Below, piece by piece: positions 7,385-15,027 of a stretch of 19,520 nt of DNA (position 1 is its first letter; each line of letters starts with the position of its first letter). The stretch lies in the NCBI GenBank assembly GCA_900549845.1, contig URPT01000016.1, positions 1-19,520 on the forward strand. The letters run 5' to 3'. This stretch comes from an uncultured Veillonella sp. Lineage in GTDB: Bacteria; Bacillota; Negativicutes; Veillonellales; Veillonellaceae. The notes below the pieces were generated by a model. It saw only the letters and a list, made by a program, of their open reading frames with translations. It searched no databases and was not told where the DNA came from. The position numbers and the translations under genes were made by a program.

Positions 7385-10129
7385 TTATTGTTCATCATTG
7401 GAGTCCGAGAAATATCGAGCCTTTGCTTGTTCAGGACTCATTAAAATTTCTCGAGCCTTACTGCCCATGCTAGGGCCAACGATTTTAAGATCTTCCATCG
7501 TATCTACAAGGCGAGCCGCACGAGTATAACCTATGCGGAATCGACGTTGCAACATGGATACAGAAGCTTGACCAGATTCCATTACAAGGTTAACAGCACG
7601 CTCTAATAATTCATCGCGGTAAATATCATTTTCTTCAGATGATTCTTTCTCTGTTTCCTTTTCAGCCTCTTGCGTAACAGTATCATCATATTCTGGTTCT
7701 CGTTGAGCTTTTACAAATTCTACAAGATGTTCCACCTCATCATCAGAGATAAATGCACCTTGTACACGAATTGGTTTATTCGCCCCGATTGGAGCAAACA
7801 ACATATCACCTTTACCGAGTAATTTTTCTGCTCCCGCCATATCGAGGATGGTACGGGAGTCAATTTGAGAACCTACGGCAAAGGAAATACGACTTGGTAC
7901 ATTAGCCTTAATAGAACCAGTAATAACGTTAACAGATGGACGTTGTGTAGCAAGTACCATATGAATACCCGCAGCACGCGCCATTTGTGCTAAGCGGCTA
8001 ATAGATTCTTCAATATCATCAGGCGCTGTCATCATAAGGTCAGCTAACTCATCGATGATTAATACAATCAACGGCATAGCCGCTTTAGGATGTGCTTCGT
8101 TATAGCTCTTTATATCGCGTTTACCAGACGCTGCAAATGCTTTATAACGTGCCTCCATTTCACGAACAGCCCAGCGCAATACAGCAGCTGCTTTTTTCAT
8201 GTCTGTTACAACTGGCGCCATCAAGTGAGGAATGCCGTTGTAAATAGACAATTCAACCATCTTAGGGTCGATTAATAGTAACTTAACTTCTTCCGGTTTA
8301 CGACTAAATAGAATACTGGAAATCAATGTGTTAACACATACAGACTTACCAGAACCCGTAGTACCTGCTACGAGCAAGTGAGGCATCTTCGCAAGGTCAG
8401 TAATAACAGGTTTACCTGCAATATCCTTACCAAGACCAACTGGAATGCCACCACGAGCATCCTTGAAGTCACTGCAATCAAGAACATCGCGCAAATGTAC
8501 AGCCTCTGTTGTCTTATTAGGAACCTCAATACCAATAGCGGATTTACCAGGAATTGGCGCCTCCATACGAATATGTTGAGCCGCTAAATTAAGGGCAATA
8601 TCATCTGTTAAATTAACGATTCGGCTAACCTTCACACCTGGTGCAGGTTCAATTTCATAACGTGTAACAGTTGGGCCTTGCGTTGCATTAACGACCTTAG
8701 CAGTAATGCCAAAGTTACTCAATACATTTTCAAGCATCATTGCATTTTGTGCTACTTCTTCACCATTGCTTTGACTCCCCTTCCCTTTCGCCAAAATATC
8801 AAGGCTTGGGAAATGGTAAGGTCTATCATAGGTACGGTGAATTTGACCCTCTTTAGACACTGCCACTTGTGCTGTATCTTCTGTAGTACTAATGGTAGAC
8901 GGTACTTGCAAGCTCATGCCATTCATACCTGCACCAGCACTTACAGAACTTGCAGCAGCACCTGTTCCAGGTACAGCAGAAGCTATAGCAGCGTGATTAG
9001 TTTCCAACGGACCAATCGTTGTATTTTGATATGTGAACTCCGGCTGTTCCACATGAGTATTGTCTACTGATTCAGAATCATCTGTATACCCTTCATCTGG
9101 AGTATATGTATAATCCTCATCTGGAACATATACATAATCATCACCTGTAGATCTACTAGCATCAGAGAATTGATCGAAATCATCTGCATCATAAGACTTA
9201 GCATCACCAGAAGCTTCAGAAATATTCGCCAATTGTTCCGCTGCTCGATTGCGGGCCTCTATCTCGGCTAATTCTTTCCAAGATGTAGGAGCCTTTGGTG
9301 TTTCCACAGTTGTCACTGTGTCTACCATAGGTTCATTATCTACAACCGCACTCGTTTCAAAGTTATCTCGATCGGTAGTGATACCTCGTTTTTCCAATGC
9401 ATCTAGCGCTTGATCGGCAGCATCAGCAAAGCGTGTATCCTTTTCCCTGTTATACGCTTTACGTTGCTCTGCTGCTTCTTTACGTTGTTCGTTCCAGTCT
9501 TCAAAGACTTCTTTAGCTACAGCCACCTTTTCAGCAGCCACTTCTTTAGCTACATCTAATCCTACTTGAGTTTTATCCGCCGCTTTTTGCAAGCCACTGC
9601 GCAAGGATAAACGGGTAATTAGAATACCAAAGGCAAGTAATAAGAACACATCTAAAATGATAGCCCCTAGTTCACCTAATAATGTGCGAAGGAATGTAGC
9701 GATGGCGCCACCTACAACACCACCTTGATTAGCCAATTGTGTTGTGATGAGTTCCTGCCCCTCAGGAACGCGCCACAATGGAACGAGAGCTAGCAAAAAT
9801 AGGAAGAACAAGATCATTACAACGCCTCGTTTAGTAATGGAAATAAATGTTCCCTTATATAATAATCGCCAGCCTACCCAGAAAACGCCAAGACATGGAA
9901 TAATACCGCCTAGGCCAAAGCCATAACGGAATATACCTGTTAAAATCTGTCCTACAAGACCGAGTTCAAAGCCAAAGAACCCGAGCAGGGAAATAACTGC
10001 AAAGGCAATGATAATTAAACCTTTAACTTCGCTACGCAAGGAAAATCCTTGAGATTTATTTTGCTGTTTTGTATTTGTTCGCTTTCGTCGTGTATTGCGT
10101 TTTTTGGTGGAAGTTTTTTCTTCTGCCAT
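7385..10129 (-). CDS. ftsK: FtsK/SpoIIIE-family DNA translocase
   Basis: Membrane-anchored, hexameric DNA pump that moves chromosome ends through the closing septum. Taking ATG at 10129 gives 914 aa. There are about four membrane segments within residues 36-172, then a long charged, low-complexity linker (about 180-430) including a short tandem YVPDEDY/YTPDEGY at 333-349. The motor domain has Walker A GTTGSGKS at 589-596 and Walker B LIVLIIDELADLMM at 687-700. The C-terminal winged-helix gamma domain (about 836-900, SVSMLQRRFRIGYTRAARLVDTME) normally reads KOPS/SRS-type polar sequences. A TTG at 10141 in the same frame would add MYRF, but AAGGGG lies only one base before it; the same site is 13 bases before the ATG, a better though long spacing. 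An extended -10 promoter lies about 50 bases upstream. Confidence 0.95.
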   Translation of the reverse strand: MAEEKTSTKKRNTRRKRTNTKQQNKSQGFSLRSEVKGLIIIAFAVISLLGFFGFELGLVGQILTGIFRYGFGLGGIIPCLGVFWVGWRLLYKGTFISITKRGVVMILFFLFLLALVPLWRVPEGQELITTQLANQGGVVGGAIATFLRTLLGELGAIILDVFLLLAFGILITRLSLRSGLQKAADKTQVGLDVAKEVAAEKVAVAKEVFEDWNEQRKEAAEQRKAYNREKDTRFADAADQALDALEKRGITTDRDNFETSAVVDNEPMVDTVTTVETPKAPTSWKELAEIEARNRAAEQLANISEASGDAKSYDADDFDQFSDASRSTGDDYVYVPDEDYTYTPDEGYTDDSESVDNTHVEQPEFTYQNTTIGPLETNHAAIASAVPGTGAAASSVSAGAGMNGMSLQVPSTISTTEDTAQVAVSKEGQIHRTYDRPYHFPSLDILAKGKGSQSNGEEVAQNAMMLENVLSNFGITAKVVNATQGPTVTRYEIEPAPGVKVSRIVNLTDDIALNLAAQHIRMEAPIPGKSAIGIEVPNKTTEAVHLRDVLDCSDFKDARGGIPVGLGKDIAGKPVITDLAKMPHLLVAGTTGSGKSVCVNTLISSILFSRKPEEVKLLLIDPKMVELSIYNGIPHLMAPVVTDMKKAAAVLRWAVREMEARYKAFAASGKRDIKSYNEAHPKAAMPLIVLIIDELADLMMTAPDDIEESISRLAQMARAAGIHMVLATQRPSVNVITGSIKANVPSRISFAVGSQIDSRTILDMAGAEKLLGKGDMLFAPIGANKPIRVQGAFISDDEVEHLVEFVKAQREPEYDDTVTQEAEKETEKESSEENDIYRDELLERAVNLVMESGQASVSMLQRRFRIGYTRAARLVDTMEDLKIVGPSMGSKAREILMSPEQAKARYFSDSNDEQ

Positions 10130-10142
10130 AAATCTATACAAA

Positions 10143-10148
10143 CCCCTT
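10143..10148 (-). promoter_or_regulatory. ftsK ribosome binding site deciding the start
   Basis: AAGGGG on the minus strand. It is one base from the in-frame TTG at 10141 and 13 bases from ATG at 10129. The second spacing is on the long side but workable, while the first is not, so ATG (MAEEKTS) is preferred. Confidence 0.55.
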
Positions 10149-10184
10149 ACTATATAACACTACTGTAAATTAACTTATCATTAT

Positions 10185-10193
10185 ATTATAGCA
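10185..10193 (-). promoter_or_regulatory. Extended -10 promoter for ftsK
   Basis: The minus strand reads TGCTATAAT, a perfect extended -10 (TGn plus TATAAT), within the 81-base gap between the rarA stop and the ftsK start. No good -35 is visible at 16-18 bases (the 17-base position reads TAACTA), which is common for extended -10 promoters. Transcription would begin near 10178, leaving a leader of about 50 bases before the ATG at 10129. Confidence 0.6.
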
Positions 10194-10210
10194 TATATCG
10201 AAGTATTTAG

Positions 10211-11512
10211 TTAGCTTTTACGCCGTTCCTCCCAGTCACGAAGTAACTGTTCTTCTTTCCCCCTTTTAATGCCATTGTAGTATGTAGCATCCACAAGAGG
10301 TGTTGGTAAATACTGCTGTTTTACATAGCCATTTGGATAGTTATGAGCATATTTATAGGTGTTCCCATGGCCTAGTTTGCTAGCACCACTATAATGACTA
10401 TCTTTTAAATGATCTGGCACCTGGCCACAATCCTTGTGGCGCACATCAGCAATAGCTGCATCAATCGCCATATAAGCAGAATTACTCTTTGGTGCTAACG
10501 CCACATAACATGCAGCCTCGGACAATATGATACGCGCCTCTGGGAAACCTACCATATGGGCCGCTTGGGCGGCAGCGTTTGCCAAAATCAACGCTTGTGG
10601 ATCTGCAAGACCAACATCTTCAGCAGCACAAATTACGATACGACGAGCGATAAAGTTAGGATCTTCGCCAGCTTCAATCATACGTGCCAAGTAGTGCATC
10701 GTCGCTTGCACATCAGAACCACGCATACTTTTAATAAACGCAGAAATCGTATCGTAGTGACTATCGCCTTTTTTGTCGTATGTATAAATACGGCGGCCTA
10801 CGACCTTTTCAAGGACCTCTATAGTAATAGCCCCTTCATCGGGTACCATTGCTGCAGCTTGCTCTAAAATATTTAACGCCATCCGCCCATCGCCATTGAC
10901 GAAAATCCCCACATCTTCAAGAACCTCATCTGTCACCTTTAGATGACGTTTACCAAGACCTACTTCTTCATCTGTAATAGCACGACGCAAAATTTGGCCT
11001 ATAGCCTTTGGTGTAAGCGCCTCTAGCGTAATTAATCTTAGACGAGATAAAAGAGGTCTATTTACCTCAAAAAATGGATTTTCTGTGGTAGCGCCAATGA
11101 GGATGATTGTGCCATCCTCTACACAAGGTAATAACACATCTTGTTGGCTTTTATTAAAACGGTGAATTTCATCGAGGAATAAAATGGTTCGTTGTTGTAA
11201 AGACCGCACCCGCTTACGAGCATCCTCTATGATATTACGCAGCTCACCTATTCCCGCATTAGTAGCATTTAAATTTACAAAATGACTATTACTAACCTTA
11301 GCAATAATACCTGCCAGTGTAGTTTTACCCGTTCCACAAGGGCCATAAAAAAGCATAGACGGAATTGTATCCTTTTCAACCATGGCGCGCAAGAAAGTCC
11401 CCTTCCCTACCGCTTTTTCTTGACCATATAAATGGTCCAATGTAGTAGGACGCATACGCACCGGTAACGGTTCATACGTATTGGTGGGCGCCATATCAAA
11501 TAAACTATCCAT
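10211..11512 (-). CDS. rarA: Replication-associated recombination protein A (RarA/MgsA), AAA+ ATPase
   Basis: Clamp-loader-like AAA+ ATPase that acts at stalled replication forks. The 433 aa show Walker A GPCGTGKT at 57-64, Walker B ILFLDEIHRFNKSQQD from 110, sensor 1 GATTENP at 140-146, and arginine finger SRLR at 156-159. The MgsA-type C-terminal domain contains KSMRGSDVQATMHYLARMIEAGEDP and ARRIVICAAEDVGLADP, and ends with the SHYSGASKLGHG...YKYAHNYPNGYVKQQYLP signature. This combination separates it from RuvB and DnaX. A GAGGTGAT site is about 3 bases before the ATG. It lies 3' of a 6S RNA gene, and as I recall the same RNA neighbours this ATPase and aspS in Bacillus subtilis (yrvN). Confidence 0.96.
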   Translation of the reverse strand: MDSLFDMAPTNTYEPLPVRMRPTTLDHLYGQEKAVGKGTFLRAMVEKDTIPSMLFYGPCGTGKTTLAGIIAKVSNSHFVNLNATNAGIGELRNIIEDARKRVRSLQQRTILFLDEIHRFNKSQQDVLLPCVEDGTIILIGATTENPFFEVNRPLLSRLRLITLEALTPKAIGQILRRAITDEEVGLGKRHLKVTDEVLEDVGIFVNGDGRMALNILEQAAAMVPDEGAITIEVLEKVVGRRIYTYDKKGDSHYDTISAFIKSMRGSDVQATMHYLARMIEAGEDPNFIARRIVICAAEDVGLADPQALILANAAAQAAHMVGFPEARIILSEAACYVALAPKSNSAYMAIDAAIADVRHKDCGQVPDHLKDSHYSGASKLGHGNTYKYAHNYPNGYVKQQYLPTPLVDATYYNGIKRGKEEQLLRDWEERRKS

Positions 11513-11620
11513 TCTATCACCTCACTCCATAACATCTTATCTATTAACTCTAAAGTTTTATAAATCGTACAGTCCAACAAATTGTATTCATTAAGAATAT
11601 AATTAATAGATCAATAGCCT

Positions 11621-11649
11621 ATAATAGCGATATTGACTGCTCTTTTCTA
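11621..11649 (-). promoter_or_regulatory. Possible rarA promoter
   Basis: On the minus strand, TAGAAA (11644-11649, 4 of 6 to consensus) and TATTAT (11621-11626, 5 of 6) are 17 bases apart in the AT-rich gap between the 6S RNA 3' end and rarA. The -35 overlaps a 10-base palindrome, CTATATATAG (11647-11656). In such AT-rich DNA chance matches are common, so this is only a candidate. Confidence 0.3.
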
Positions 11650-11686
11650 TATATAGTATATGACATTACATGCCATTTTTACACGC

Positions 11687-11866
11687 AAAAAAGCCCCACC
11701 ATGCCGTAATGTACCGCGTTTTGATCCTGCTTAGGGCAGGTGGGTGTCCTCCTCATCCTTCAGTTGTCCCGTAAGGGCGTAACGTTCAGACGAGAGTTCG
11801 GACTCCCGAAGTAAATGTGTTGGCTCAAAACTGCGATATCACACGCACATGGCAGGGATATCTTAT
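11687..11866 (-). ncRNA. ssrS: 6S RNA
   Basis: Regulatory RNA that binds the housekeeping RNA polymerase holoenzyme by mimicking an open promoter. The minus-strand transcript of about 180 nt folds as expected. The closing stem pairs CCCUGCCAUGU (11857-11847) with the segment at 11694-11704 (11 pairs including G-U). An inner stem pairs CGC-A-GUUUUGA (11835-11825) with UCAAAACGCG (11724-11715), with a single bulged A. A large central bubble holds AACACAUUUACUUCGGGAG on the 5' side. On its 3' side a small hairpin, CCUGC-CCUAA-GCAGG (11740-11726), is a feature common in Firmicute 6S RNAs. The apical arm includes CUCUCGUC pairing with GAUGAGGAG and a CCC-UUAC-GGG tip. A run of six U residues (11692-11687) marks the 3' end. 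Position between aspS and rarA agrees with the Bacillus 6S-1 neighbourhood. End points are inferred. Confidence 0.9.
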
Positions 11867-11872
11867 ACATAA

Positions 11873-11901
11873 ATAGTATCAGAAAGATTCGTAATTAACA
11901 A
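11873..11901 (-). promoter_or_regulatory. 6S RNA promoter
   Basis: On the minus strand, -35 TTGTTA (11896-11901), a 17-base spacer, and -10 TACTAT (11873-11878) preceded by TGA, giving an extended -10. The predicted first base is A at about 11866, eleven bases before the closing stem. The whole promoter lies in the 75-base gap after the aspS stop, so the RNA can be made independently of the synthetase operon. I see no terminator between aspS and this promoter. Confidence 0.7.
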
Positions 11902-11941
11902 GTCTTGACATTTCAAATTTAATCAATTCTTGCCTATGTTT

Positions 11942-13747
11942 TTACACCAAAGATTGCTCTTCTTCTTCCTCGATATCTGGTTTAATATGCAACTCTTTTA
12001 ATTGCTTAGGTTCTACTTCAGATGGAGCTTGGCTCATTACATCAGAAGCAGATTGAGTTTTAGGGAATGCGATTACGTCGCGGATAGATTGACGTTTTGC
12101 CATCAACATAACAAGACGATCAAGGCCGAATGCACAACCAGCATGAGGAGGTGCACCGTATTGGAATGCATCAAGCATGAAGCCGAATTTAGATTTAGCT
12201 TCTTCTTCAGATAAACCAATAGCTTTGAATACTTTTTCTTGTACATCGGATTGGTAAATACGCAAGGAACCGCCACCGATTTCAACACCGTTCAATACCA
12301 TATCATAAGCAATCGCTTTTACGCTGCCAGGATCAGATTCCAATTTATCAAGATCTTCATGACGAGGCATTGTGAACGGATGGTGCATTGCAACATAACG
12401 TTTTTCATCTTCGTTATATTCAAACATAGGGAAATCAGTTACCCATGTGAATGCCAATTTATCTTGGTCAATCATGTTCATGCGGCGTGCCATTTCAAGG
12501 CGCAATTCACCTAATGCACGTGCCACAGTGGCAGGTTTATCTGCAATCATCAATACAAGGTCGCCACCTTTAGCGCCCATTTTTTCACCGATATTGCGGA
12601 TTGTATCTTCACCTAAGAACTTCATGATTTGAGACTTGATGGAACCATCTTCATTGAAGCAAGCCCATGCAAGGCCTTTTGCACCGTAACGGTTTACATA
12701 TTCAACGAGGTCATCAAGTTCACGACGTGGAATACCAGCATCGCCAGGTACAACGATACCTTTAACTACACCACCGTTATCGATTACAGAGCGGAATACT
12801 TTAAATTCTGTATCTTTAACAAGATCAGTTACATCAGTAAAGGCCATGTCGAAGCGAAGGTCTGGTTTATCAGAACCGTATTTATCCATTGCTTCATCCC
12901 ATGTAATACGAGGCATAGGCAATGGAATTTCTTTGCCCAATGTAGTTTTAAATACATGAGCAATCATTTCTTCAAGCATAGAGTAAATGTCTTCTTCATC
13001 TACGAAGGACATTTCCAAGTCGAGCTGAGTGAACTCAGGTTGACGGTCTGCACGCAAATCTTCATCGCGGAAGCAACGAACGATTTGGAAGTATTTTTCA
13101 TAACCAGCAACCATCAAGATTTGTTTGAAAATTTGTGGAGATTGTGGCAATGCATAGAATGTACCAGCATTTACACGAGAAGGTACTAAATAGTCACGAG
13201 CGCCTTCTGGTGTAGATTTAGTAAGCATTGGAGTTTCAATTTCCAAGAAATCGCGGCTATCGAAGAAGTCGCGCATTGCTTTCGTTACTTTGTGACGCAA
13301 AATCAAGTTGCGTTGCATTTCTGGACGACGCAAGTCAAGGTAACGATATTTCAAACGAATATTTTCATCTACATCGATATCATCTTGGATATAGAATGGA
13401 GGAGTTTTAGCGGAGTTCAATACGCGCAACTCTTCACAGTACATTTCGTATGCACCGGTAGGAAGATTTGGATTGATAGCCGCTTCATCACGTTTTGTAA
13501 TTTTACCACGTACACAAAGTACATATTCGTTACGAACATCCTCTGCTTTGTGGAAAGATTCTACGTTATGATCTGGAGATGCTACCACTTGTACTACGCC
13601 AGAACGATCGCGTAAATCCAAGAAAATCAAACCACCGTGGTCACGACGGCGTTCAACCCAACCACATAATACGACCTCTTTACCTACCTCTTGTTCAGAG
13701 ATGGTGCCACAACCGTGCGTACGGTGTAAGCCTTGCATTGTTTCCAT
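11942..13747 (-). CDS. aspS: Aspartyl-tRNA synthetase, bacterial type
   Basis: Class II synthetase charging tRNA with aspartate. With ATG at 13747 it is 601 aa, the usual length for the bacterial type with the inserted GAD domain. It has an N-terminal OB-fold (about residues 15-110), motif 2 around FRDEDLRADRQPEFTQLDLE, and motif 3 GCAFGLDRLVMLM near the C-terminus. The longer frame from ATG at 13759 adds MTIR, but GAAAGG abuts that codon; the same site is 12 bases from the inner ATG (or 9 after reading it as AAGGATG), so the inner start is preferred. H37 in RRDHGG and A89 in RDEAAIN are where discriminating enzymes such as that of E. coli have Leu and Lys; His plus a small residue is the pattern of non-discriminating enzymes that also make Asp-tRNA(Asn). 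The gene starts 8 bases after hisS ends. Confidence 0.96.
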   Translation of the reverse strand: METMQGLHRTHGCGTISEQEVGKEVVLCGWVERRRDHGGLIFLDLRDRSGVVQVVASPDHNVESFHKAEDVRNEYVLCVRGKITKRDEAAINPNLPTGAYEMYCEELRVLNSAKTPPFYIQDDIDVDENIRLKYRYLDLRRPEMQRNLILRHKVTKAMRDFFDSRDFLEIETPMLTKSTPEGARDYLVPSRVNAGTFYALPQSPQIFKQILMVAGYEKYFQIVRCFRDEDLRADRQPEFTQLDLEMSFVDEEDIYSMLEEMIAHVFKTTLGKEIPLPMPRITWDEAMDKYGSDKPDLRFDMAFTDVTDLVKDTEFKVFRSVIDNGGVVKGIVVPGDAGIPRRELDDLVEYVNRYGAKGLAWACFNEDGSIKSQIMKFLGEDTIRNIGEKMGAKGGDLVLMIADKPATVARALGELRLEMARRMNMIDQDKLAFTWVTDFPMFEYNEDEKRYVAMHHPFTMPRHEDLDKLESDPGSVKAIAYDMVLNGVEIGGGSLRIYQSDVQEKVFKAIGLSEEEAKSKFGFMLDAFQYGAPPHAGCAFGLDRLVMLMAKRQSIRDVIAFPKTQSASDVMSQAPSEVEPKQLKELHIKPDIEEEEEQSLV

Positions 13748-13755
13748 TCTAATTG

Positions 13756-15027
13756 TCATCCTTTCACCAAAGAAGTTATACGTTCAGAAACTGTATCAAG
13801 TGGTACAGTTTCTTGTTCACTAGTTTCCATGAATCGGATTATGGCTTCCCCACGAGCCAATTCATCATCACCCAATATGATAACATATTTTGCATTAATT
13901 TTGTTAGCATATTTTAATTGTGCCTTCATACTCTTGCCCTGTCCGTCCATTTCAACGGTTACATATGCATCATGTAATGCTTGGCAAATTTTGAAAGCCT
14001 CTACCTTAGCCGCATCACCAAGCGCCACTACAAATGCAGATGGTTCAACAGTTGGTTCAGGCAACAAGTTTTGCTTTTCAAGAGCTAATAGCAAACGTTC
14101 CATGCCCATGGCAAAGCCAATGGCTGGCGTATGAGGACCATCAAGTTCCTCTACAAGGCCATCGTAACGACCACCACCTGCTACGGCACTTTGTGCGCCT
14201 AATGGAGTATATTGTACTTCGAATGCTGTCTTTGTGTAATAATCTAGACCACGTACAAGGCGAGGATTTAATGTATATTGCACATTTGCAGCCGTTAAAT
14301 ATGTCTTCAATTCTTCAAAGTGATCATGACACTCTTCACATAAATGTTCGTGAATTTCAGGAGCACCTACGGACAAGGATTTACATGTTTCATTTTTGCA
14401 ATCCAAGATACGCAAAGGATTTTTATATAAACGTTCTTGGCAATCACTGCATAATTGTTCTTTTTTAGGTTCAAAGAATTCAATTAATTTTTCACGATAT
14501 ACAGGGCGGCATGTTGGGCAACCTACAGAGTTCACCTCTACATTAAGGTCTTTAAGGCCAAAGTCTTTCAACAATTGTACAACCATACAGATAACTTCAC
14601 TATCTACCACTGGAGATTGAGAGCCTAGTACCTCTGCACCAAATTGATGGAATTGACGGTAACGACCTGCTTGTGGTTTATCATGACGGAACATAGGTCC
14701 CATGTAATACCATTTTGTAAGGCCTTCTTTACCATATACTTTATTTTCTAAGTAGGCCCGTACAGCAGAAGCCGTATTTTCAGGACGCAATGTGAAGCTA
14801 GAGCCACCGTCATCGCCTGTAGTAAATGTATACATTTCCTTTTGTACTACATCTGTAGTTTCACCGATACCACGCAAGAATAATTTAGTATCTTCAAAGG
14901 CAGGTGTGCGAATTTCATTGAACCCGTATACTTTACAAATTTCACGCATACGTTGTTCAATATAGTGCCAATTTATCATTTGCTCTGGCAAAAAGTCTTG
15001 TGTACCTCTTGGTTTTCTAATAGCCAT
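13756..15027 (-). CDS. hisS: Histidyl-tRNA synthetase
   Basis: Class II synthetase charging tRNA(His). With ATG at 15027 it is 423 aa and starts MAIRKPRGTQDFLPEQ, the standard N-terminus. Motif 1 region spans about 40-60, motif 2 is GPMFRHDKPQAGRYRQFHQFGAE (cited at 110-132), the HisRS-specific LVRGLDYYTKTAFE is at 257-270, and motif 3 is GFAMGMERLLLAL. The anticodon-binding domain is about 330-423. The inserted domain has four cysteine pairs (C170/C173, C193/C196, C210/C215, C230/C233), suggesting metal sites; several clostridial-type HisRS share this, and B. subtilis has only some. A TTG at 15042 would add five residues (MGGCV) but would overlap the GGGAGG that lies 7 bases before the chosen ATG. 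The ATG shares one base with the hemZ stop (TAATG). No T-box leader precedes it, since hemZ coding runs right up to the start. Confidence 0.96.
   Translation of the reverse strand: MAIRKPRGTQDFLPEQMINWHYIEQRMREICKVYGFNEIRTPAFEDTKLFLRGIGETTDVVQKEMYTFTTGDDGGSSFTLRPENTASAVRAYLENKVYGKEGLTKWYYMGPMFRHDKPQAGRYRQFHQFGAEVLGSQSPVVDSEVICMVVQLLKDFGLKDLNVEVNSVGCPTCRPVYREKLIEFFEPKKEQLCSDCQERLYKNPLRILDCKNETCKSLSVGAPEIHEHLCEECHDHFEELKTYLTAANVQYTLNPRLVRGLDYYTKTAFEVQYTPLGAQSAVAGGGRYDGLVEELDGPHTPAIGFAMGMERLLLALEKQNLLPEPTVEPSAFVVALGDAAKVEAFKICQALHDAYVTVEMDGQGKSMKAQLKYANKINAKYVIILGDDELARGEAIIRFMETSEQETVPLDTVSERITSLVKG
13757..13765 (-). promoter_or_regulatory. aspS ribosome binding site deciding the start
   Basis: The minus strand reads GAAAGGATG. 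As a binding site (AAGGATG, close to AAGGAGG) it is 9 bases from ATG at 13747. If its own ATG (13759-13757) were the start, the purine run would touch the codon with no spacing. That outer ATG forms an ATGA overlap with the hisS stop, so coupled initiation there cannot be excluded. Confidence 0.55.

Noticed and set aside
10139..10141. TTG start for ftsK
   Set aside because: Its only candidate ribosome binding site is one base away; the ATG at 10129 fits better.
11661..11675. Imperfect palindrome TGACATTACATGCCA as an operator
   Set aside because: Six-base arms with one mismatch in AT-rich DNA are expected by chance, and no regulator is linked to it.
11904..11910. Plus-strand TTGACA as a promoter -35
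   Set aside because: No -10-like hexamer occurs 16-18 bases downstream on the plus strand, and no plus-strand gene follows. The minus-strand 6S promoter explains this interval better.
12629..13189. 186-codon plus-strand open frame opposite aspS
   Set aside because: Antisense to a highly conserved synthetase, with no family resemblance and no ribosome binding site. It is a shadow frame, as are the shorter plus-strand frames such as 511-972 and 14034-14468.
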